This document shows positions 6,829 to 10,828 of a stretch of 10,828 nucleotides of DNA, piece by piece; positions within the stretch are counted from its first letter, which is position 1; each line of letters opens with the position of its first letter. Made by a program: the position numbers and the translations under genes. The notes beneath the pieces were generated by a model. It was not told where the DNA came from, did no database searches, and was given only the letters and a program-made list of their open reading frames with translations. Source of the DNA: Gammaproteobacteria bacterium (GTDB lineage: Bacteria; Pseudomonadota; Gammaproteobacteria; S012-40); contig JAOTSL010000082.1 in assembly GCA_029864945.1 (NCBI GenBank), forward strand, positions 1 through 10,828, in the 5' to 3' direction.

Positions 6829-7272
6829 ATGACCTGCAACGGATGCGAATTCAAACCAGATTTATACTATGACGACCAGTTTCAAATCTGGGTATCCAAA
6901 GAAGAAGACGGCACTTTAAAAGTAGGGATGACAGACCTGTCACAAAGCATCGCCGGAAAAATAATGCACCTTCGTGTGCGGAAGCCCGGTACACGACGTC
7001 CACCAGGAAAGCCAGTGGCGACAGTTGAAAGTGCAAAATGGGCAGGACCTATTCCCAATTTCATTGGCTGTGTTATTAACGAGGGTAATACACAGGTTCT
7101 TGAAAATCCAAAATTATTAAACATTGATCCTTATGGTGCGTGGATAGCCAGAGTCACATCAGACTTGCCTGTTGATGAAGCGTTAAGTGTATTCTTAACG
7201 GGTGACGAAGCTAGAAAAGGCTATTGTGAGCGAGCGCATAGAGACGATATTCACTGTGAACGACTAACCTAA
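6829..7272 (+). CDS. lbpA: lipoate-binding protein (GcvH-like), first copy
   Basis: This 147-residue GcvH-like single-domain protein carries the lipoyl motif ATVESAKWAGP, with Lys70 as the lipoylation site. The flanking Trp71 and following Gly-Pro are typical of LbpA proteins of sulfur oxidizers rather than glycine-cleavage GcvH. A Cys-rich start (MTCNGC) and Cys81, Cys133 and Cys143 are extra. LbpA carries lipoamide as an essential cofactor in sHdr sulfur oxidation. The ATG is 5 bp after the hdrB2 stop and has no good Shine-Dalgarno, so it likely relies on coupling to hdrB2. It differs clearly from the second copy at 7946-8386, as expected for the LbpA1/LbpA2 pair found in some sHdr organisms; which number applies is uncertain. 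No gcvT or gcvP is nearby. Confidence 0.93.
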   Translation: MTCNGCEFKPDLYYDDQFQIWVSKEEDGTLKVGMTDLSQSIAGKIMHLRVRKPGTRRPPGKPVATVESAKWAGPIPNFIGCVINEGNTQVLENPKLLNIDPYGAWIARVTSDLPVDEALSVFLTGDEARKGYCERAHRDDIHCERLT

Positions 7273-7413
7273 TATATCGACATCCAGGCGGTTTAGCCGT
7301 TGAGGTTGCCGTTGCTTGGTTTCAGAACAAGGATAAACGCGGAGTCTTTAGGTATAAATACATACTCTCGACGAAGTTGTGGAACCAAATAGTAGTGAGT
7401 AGGACAACTAGAT

Positions 7414-7815
7414 ATGGCAAATAGTGATTTTTATATAGACAATGATGAACAGACCGTTTTGATCATTATGACAAGCGGACCTAGCACACCTTCTAGATGC
7501 GCGACTCCTTTTTTTCTTGGCTCGATTTTGTCTGCCATGGATGCAGAAGTTCGTATTTTTTTTACTATGGAAGGCGTTCGCCTGATTCAAAAAGGTATTC
7601 CTGAAAAGTTGGTTGCGATGGAAGGTGGGAAAACAATCATTGAGTTTATACGCGATGCAAAAGCAGCAGGTGTAAAAATTATTGCCTGCATGCCCGCTAT
7701 GCCAGGGTATGAAATTAACATCGAAACTGACTTAATTGATGAAGTAGATGACGTTGTGGGTGGTGGTGTTTTGGCGGACTTGATTCTCACTGCTGATAAA
7801 GTTATTTCATTTTAA
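7414..7815 (+). CDS. dsrE: second DsrE-like sulfur carrier
   Basis: This 133-residue protein has the DsrE pattern: strand TVLIIMTSG, strand EVRIFFTMEG, and the strand-end motif VKIIACMPAM with Cys92. Aligned by eye to the protein at 467-934, the shared IFFT..G and K.IAC blocks place Cys92 opposite Cys116, while the position of Cys106 is alanine here; the only other cysteine is Cys29, early in the chain. The Met/Pro insertion is absent. It is probably a single-cysteine sulfur-binding or sulfur-relay protein working with LbpA or HdrB, since it lies between two lbpA genes. AGGA at 7401-7404, nine bases before the ATG, supports the start. The 141-bp gap upstream shows no clear terminator. The subgroup within DsrE3 is not resolved. 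Confidence 0.87.
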   Translation: MANSDFYIDNDEQTVLIIMTSGPSTPSRCATPFFLGSILSAMDAEVRIFFTMEGVRLIQKGIPEKLVAMEGGKTIIEFIRDAKAAGVKIIACMPAMPGYEINIETDLIDEVDDVVGGGVLADLILTADKVISF

Positions 7816-7880
7816 AAACGATTTATGTAAAACAGCACAATATTGGTTGTTTTTTATTAATAATATTACATAATCTATTT

Positions 7881-7910
7881 ATAGCTGGTTTTAATAAAAT
7901 AATAGCCGGT
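7881..7910. repeat. near-identical 9-bp direct repeats upstream of second lbpA
   Basis: ATAGCTGGT at 7881-7889 and ATAGCCGGT at 7902-7910 differ at one base and are 21 bp apart start to start, two helical turns, so a dimeric regulator could contact one face. They lie in a 130-bp very AT-rich gap with no clear terminator or strong promoter. Seen directly; function unknown. Confidence 0.4.
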
Positions 7911-7945
7911 ATTTTTTTACTTACAGTTTAAAGAGGAGTGTCAGT

Positions 7946-8386
7946 ATGGGAGCTGTTCGTGGTTGTGATTTGCCTGATGATTTGAACTATAACGTTGAAA
8001 ACAACGTATGGGTTCGCAAGGAAGGTGACGGTTCTGTCACCATCGGTATGACGTCTTATGCCGGATCATTGGCTGGTCAAATTGTATCTTACACGCCTAA
8101 AAAGGTTGGTAAGTCGGTTAAAAAAGATAAGTCCTGTGCGACGGTAGAGTCGGGTAAATGGGTTGGTCCAGCGAAATCACCAATTGCTGGTGATGTTGTC
8201 GCAATTAATGACGCTGTTGCAGGGAAACCTGGCTTGATTAACGATGATCCATACGGAGATGGTTGGTTGGTAAAAATTCAACCTTCAGATTGGGACGGAG
8301 AATCAACTGGCCTGGTTACTGGTGCTGCTGTTGCCACCGCTTTTGAAGCAAAAATGGAAAGTGATGGATTCGCAGGCTGCGAATAA
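7946..8386 (+). CDS. lbpA: lipoate-binding protein (GcvH-like), second copy
   Basis: This 146-residue GcvH-like protein has the lipoylation motif CATVESGKWVGP, with Lys71 the lipoyl lysine. The opening MGAVRGCDLPDDLNYNVENNVWVRKEG and the block INDDPYGDGW match the usual LbpA fold. Cys7, Cys64 and Cys145 are present; Cys64, seven residues before the lysine, is absent from the first copy, which has valine or alanine around that position. GAGGAG at 7933-7938 gives it a strong ribosome binding site, unlike the first copy, so it may be the more abundant lipoyl carrier. Its sequence looks closer to the widespread sHdr-linked type (often called LbpA2), but this is from memory of the family and not a search. 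Confidence 0.93.
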   Translation: MGAVRGCDLPDDLNYNVENNVWVRKEGDGSVTIGMTSYAGSLAGQIVSYTPKKVGKSVKKDKSCATVESGKWVGPAKSPIAGDVVAINDAVAGKPGLINDDPYGDGWLVKIQPSDWDGESTGLVTGAAVATAFEAKMESDGFAGCE

Positions 8387-8390
8387 TCAC

Positions 8391-8441
8391 ATTTAAAGCG
8401 GTGGTGTTTGATGTAAATGACATCACCGTATTCCTTTAAAT
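8391..8441 (+). terminator. structured spacer, possible terminator or mRNA element after second lbpA
   Basis: A three-part hairpin can form. The outer arms ATTTAAAG (8391-8398) and CTTTAAAT (8434-8441) are a perfect 8-bp pair. Inside them CGG (8399-8401) pairs with CCG (8426-8428), and at the tip TGATGT (8409-8414) pairs with ACATCA (8420-8425). Unpaired bulges are at 8402-8408 and 8429-8433. TTTTT follows at 8446-8450. It starts 5 bp after the lbpA stop, so a terminator or a stability element is likely, separating the carrier genes from the lipoate-assembly genes. Confidence 0.5.
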
Positions 8442-8530
8442 ATCATTTTTGTAGATTTCTCTTATATTCAACGGGAAACTGATATCTAATTTAATTTTTT
8501 GTAAAACTCAGCAGTAAGAGAGTATTCACT

Positions 8531-9679
8531 ATGCTAGATTGGAAAGGCGCATTACAGCGTGTTGAAGCGCTAGAAGACTTAACTTTTGATGATTCTATTA
8601 TTGCTAAACTGCAGCAAGCACCACACTCAAGTAATCTAATAAATTTTTACACGCCCACATTTAAAGCCTACAGTAGTTCTGAATTGTCTAGTTGCGGCAG
8701 CAATGCATGGCCGGCGGTTTCGATTACTGGCGGTGATTGCAAGTTACAATGTGACCACTGTAAAGCAGCGATACTTGAACCCATGATACCCGCTCGTACA
8801 CCGGATGAGCTTTGGCGATTAGTTAATGGTATGGTGGAAACAGGTACCCAGGGTATGCTGCTAACGGGGGGCTCAAACCACCAGAATAAAGTTGAATACG
8901 ATAACTATTATTCAACTATTCGCCGTATAAAAGATGAATTCCCACACTTTAAAATCGCAATGCACACCGCATTGGTCGATGAAGATATTGCCTTGTGTAT
9001 GGAGCAGTCCGGTATTGATGCAGCGATGATGGATGTTATTGGTGCGCAGGAAACGATCACACAGGTTTATCATTTAAAGCGCACAGAAGCTGACTTTGAG
9101 CGCACTCTCGAAATTCTTGTAAATACCAAAATGAAAGTTGTGCCACATATTGTAATCGGTTTGCATTATGGGGAATTACTCGGTGAATGGAATGCGTTGG
9201 AGATGTTAAAACGACATGTGCCTGATGCTGTTGTGCTCGTTGTTGTCATGCCACAGTATGCAGGTGAAAAACGTCCATTTGTAACGCCAGATACAGATGA
9301 AGTCGGTAGTTTCTTTCTTGACTCGCGTTTAGCTTTACCAGATACACCACTTTTATTAGGTTGTGCCCGTCCTGCAGGCGTGGCTAAAATGAAAATAGAT
9401 GCATATGCTGTGATGGCCGGTATGAGTGGCATAGCGCATCCAGCCGATGGTGCCGTTGAGCTTGCTGCACGACTGGAAAAACAAGTGAAAGTCACGCCAA
9501 GTTGTTGCTCAATTGCGGTTGGTGATGAGGTGATGGCAGTCGAAACCACTGACAATGCGATTGAATTAAACCTTGAAGAAATTCTTGCGCACGAAAAAGA
9601 AAATAGACGTAGCTTTCCAGCACCAGTATCAGCGTTAAGTAAAATTAAAGTCGTAAGTGACGTCGGCATAAATAGATAG
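8531..9679 (+). CDS. lipS: radical SAM protein, LipS1/LipS2-type lipoyl synthase component
   Basis: This 382-residue protein has the radical SAM motif CxxxCxxC at Cys70, Cys74 and Cys77 (GGDCKLQCDHC), which binds a SAM-cleaving [4Fe-4S] cluster, followed by a TIM-barrel-like pattern with LLTGGS near residues 110-115. Additional cysteines at 55 (SSCGS), 278 and the pair 325-326 (PSCCS) could hold an auxiliary cluster, as needed for a sulfur-inserting enzyme. It lacks the typical LipA N-terminal cysteine motif. Lying beside two LbpA genes and a lipoate ligase, it fits the LipS1/LipS2 pair that together replaces LipA in sHdr organisms. Which of the two it is cannot be decided here. AAGAGAG at 8516-8522, eight bases before the ATG, supports the start. 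The partner is not inside the window. Confidence 0.85.
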   Translation: MLDWKGALQRVEALEDLTFDDSIIAKLQQAPHSSNLINFYTPTFKAYSSSELSSCGSNAWPAVSITGGDCKLQCDHCKAAILEPMIPARTPDELWRLVNGMVETGTQGMLLTGGSNHQNKVEYDNYYSTIRRIKDEFPHFKIAMHTALVDEDIALCMEQSGIDAAMMDVIGAQETITQVYHLKRTEADFERTLEILVNTKMKVVPHIVIGLHYGELLGEWNALEMLKRHVPDAVVLVVVMPQYAGEKRPFVTPDTDEVGSFFLDSRLALPDTPLLLGCARPAGVAKMKIDAYAVMAGMSGIAHPADGAVELAARLEKQVKVTPSCCSIAVGDEVMAVETTDNAIELNLEEILAHEKENRRSFPAPVSALSKIKVVSDVGINR

Positions 9680-9690
9680 GGGCAATAGAA

Positions 9691-10806
9691 ATGACCAAGC
9701 AAACATGGCGAATGATTGATACCGGGGTTAGACCTGCAGCGCAGAATATGGCAATGAATCGGGCCATCCTTGAGGCGCATCAAGAAGGAAAAATTTCACA
9801 TACCCTGAGATTTTTGCAATTCAAACCCAGTGCATTATTGGGCTTTCATCAAAGTGCAGAGCAGGAGTTGCGCGTTGACTATTGTAAAGAAAATAATATT
9901 GAAATACAGCGCCGAATGACTGGCGGTGGAGCAATTTATTTTGATGAAACACAAATTGGCTGGGAATTATATCTTGATAAAAAGGCGTTAGGTACTGCCG
10001 ATATGAGTGCTATCGCGAAGAAAATTTGCGAAGCTGCAGCTGATGGCATTAGTCGGCTTGGTGTTGACGCCAAGTTTCGCCCTCGCAATGACATCGAAGT
10101 AGATGGAAAAAAAGTCTCAGGCACCGGCGGTGCATTTGATGGTGACTCGATTTTGTATCAAGGCACTCTGCTGGTCGATTTCGACGTTGAAAAGATGATG
10201 AAAATATTGCGTATTCCCGCAGAAAAGCTGTCGGACAAAGCGATTTCATCCGCCCGAGATCGTGTTGCAAATTTAAAAGACTTGTTGGGTGAAGCGCCAG
10301 ACATGAGCCTGGTTAAAAAGCACATTAGCGAAGCCTTTGCTGAAGCGTTTAATGTGGACTTTGAAGAGGAAAACGAACTTACAGTTGATGAAAATAATCT
10401 ATATGAAGAAGCGTTGGCTGAAATAGATACCGATGAATGGGTATATCTATTAAATAGCCCCGTCAGTGAATTGCCTATCGTCCAGGGGATTTACAAGTGC
10501 AAGGGCGGCTTGATTCGCGCCAGTATTTCATTTGATAAACAAAAAAATATGATCAAACAAGTCTGGTTGACAGGCGATTATTTTGTAACACCTAGTCGAA
10601 CTGTTAATGATCTTGAAGCGACATTAAAAGAAACTCCAGTGGATAAAGTGGAAGCGAAAGTGAACGCTTTTTTTGAGGGCTCGGATGCAAAAATGATGAT
10701 GTTGGAATCCGCTGACTTTGTCGCTGCCATAAAAACTGCGCTTGATCAGGTTACGCTTGGGCATGCATCTAGACCTGGACAACCTGAAACCATCGAGACT
10801 GCTTGA
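9691..10806 (+). CDS. lplA: sHdr-associated lipoate-protein ligase, LplA/LplB-like fusion
   Basis: This 371-residue protein belongs to the LplA/BPL ligase family. Residues 74-85 (RRMTGGGAIYFD) are the conserved substrate-binding loop, and RPRNDIEVDGKKVSG (130-144) contains the predicted catalytic lysine, Lys141, with YQGTLLVDFD following. A C-terminal domain from about residue 240 resembles the accessory LplB part, matching the one-chain sLpl(AB) type found in sHdr clusters. It would adenylate octanoate or lipoate and transfer it to Lys70 or Lys71 of the LbpA proteins before sulfur insertion. TAGGGG at 9677-9682 overlaps the stop of the radical SAM gene and lies eight bases before the ATG, so the two are coupled. 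Preference for LbpA over GcvH or E2 domains is known for the family, not shown here. Confidence 0.93.
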   Translation: MTKQTWRMIDTGVRPAAQNMAMNRAILEAHQEGKISHTLRFLQFKPSALLGFHQSAEQELRVDYCKENNIEIQRRMTGGGAIYFDETQIGWELYLDKKALGTADMSAIAKKICEAAADGISRLGVDAKFRPRNDIEVDGKKVSGTGGAFDGDSILYQGTLLVDFDVEKMMKILRIPAEKLSDKAISSARDRVANLKDLLGEAPDMSLVKKHISEAFAEAFNVDFEEENELTVDENNLYEEALAEIDTDEWVYLLNSPVSELPIVQGIYKCKGGLIRASISFDKQKNMIKQVWLTGDYFVTPSRTVNDLEATLKETPVDKVEAKVNAFFEGSDAKMMMLESADFVAAIKTALDQVTLGHASRPGQPETIETA

Positions 10807-10811
10807 ATCAA

Positions 10812-10828
10812 ATGAGTGTTTCTTTCAA
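10812..10828 (+). CDS. possible start of a further gene, cut by the window edge
   Basis: An ATG at 10812, six bases after the stop of the ligase gene, opens a frame that runs off the window (MSVSF). The tight spacing fits continued coupling in the operon, and a second LipS radical SAM gene would be the expected neighbour. Only five codons are visible and there is no clear Shine-Dalgarno, so it may be chance. Confidence 0.25.

Noticed and set aside
7273..7413. Search for a terminator or small gene between first lbpA and second dsrE
   Set aside because: Only 3-bp stems around GGCGGTTTAGCC and a TATAAA at 7353-7358 without a -35 were found; nothing strong enough to call.
6829..8386. Glycine cleavage H proteins
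   Set aside because: No gcvT or gcvP is nearby, and the ESxKW-GP motif plus the sHdr setting fit LbpA better.
9166..9783. 205-residue open frame on the minus strand
   Set aside because: It lies almost entirely antisense to the radical SAM gene, which has clear motifs and a good ribosome site. Its Ser/Ala/Thr-rich translation looks like a shadow of the coding strand.

Overview
The window reads as one dense, all plus-strand cluster for sulfane-sulfur oxidation by the sulfur-oxidizing heterodisulfide-reductase-like (sHdr) pathway, with the dedicated lipoate-assembly genes that go with it. AT-rich intergenic DNA, good Shine-Dalgarno sites and the combination tusA-dsrE-hdrC1-hdrB1-hdrA-hyp-hdrC2-hdrB2-lbpA-radical SAM-lipoate ligase point to a chemolithotrophic or mixotrophic sulfur-oxidizing proteobacterium, probably a gammaproteobacterium. 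Genus cannot be decided from the sequence. No tRNA, rRNA, CRISPR array or mobile element is visible. No protein shows a signal peptide or convincing membrane segment, so the whole system appears soluble and cytoplasmic.

Layout. Positions 1-167 are an AT-rich leader with a perfect -10 hexamer and a small hairpin. tusA (168-398) and a DsrE3-type gene (467-934) form a sulfur-carrier pair closed by a strong hairpin at 950-978. A 187-bp gap then holds palindromes, an 8-bp A-tract tandem repeat and a plausible extended -10 promoter. The core complex follows: hdrC1 (1122-1811), hdrB1 (1863-3266), hdrA (3267-4301), a conserved-context gene of unknown function (4309-5157), hdrC2 (5203-5919) and hdrB2 (5912-6823). 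A first lipoate-binding protein gene lies at 6829-7272, a second DsrE-like gene at 7414-7815 and a second lipoate-binding protein gene at 7946-8386. After a structured spacer come a LipS-type radical SAM protein (8531-9679) and a lipoate-protein ligase (9691-10806). A possible start of one more gene lies at the right edge.

How the parts fit, from known biology of the pathway. TusA and the DsrE proteins pass sulfane sulfur in the cytoplasm to the sHdr complex, made of FeS electron-transfer subunits (HdrC1, HdrC2), noncubane FeS-type subunits (HdrB1, HdrB2) and a flavoprotein (HdrA). The GcvH-like LbpA proteins carry lipoamide as an essential cofactor of sulfur oxidation. The ligase attaches octanoate or lipoate to the carrier, and paired radical SAM proteins (LipS1 and LipS2) insert the two sulfurs. 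Only one radical SAM gene is complete here; its partner may lie just downstream.

The system as a whole is known. The least explained parts are the unknown protein between hdrA and hdrC2, the second DsrE-like protein lacking one of two cysteines, the division of labour between two unlike LbpA proteins, the cysteine-poor HdrB1, and the repeat-rich promoter region before hdrC1.
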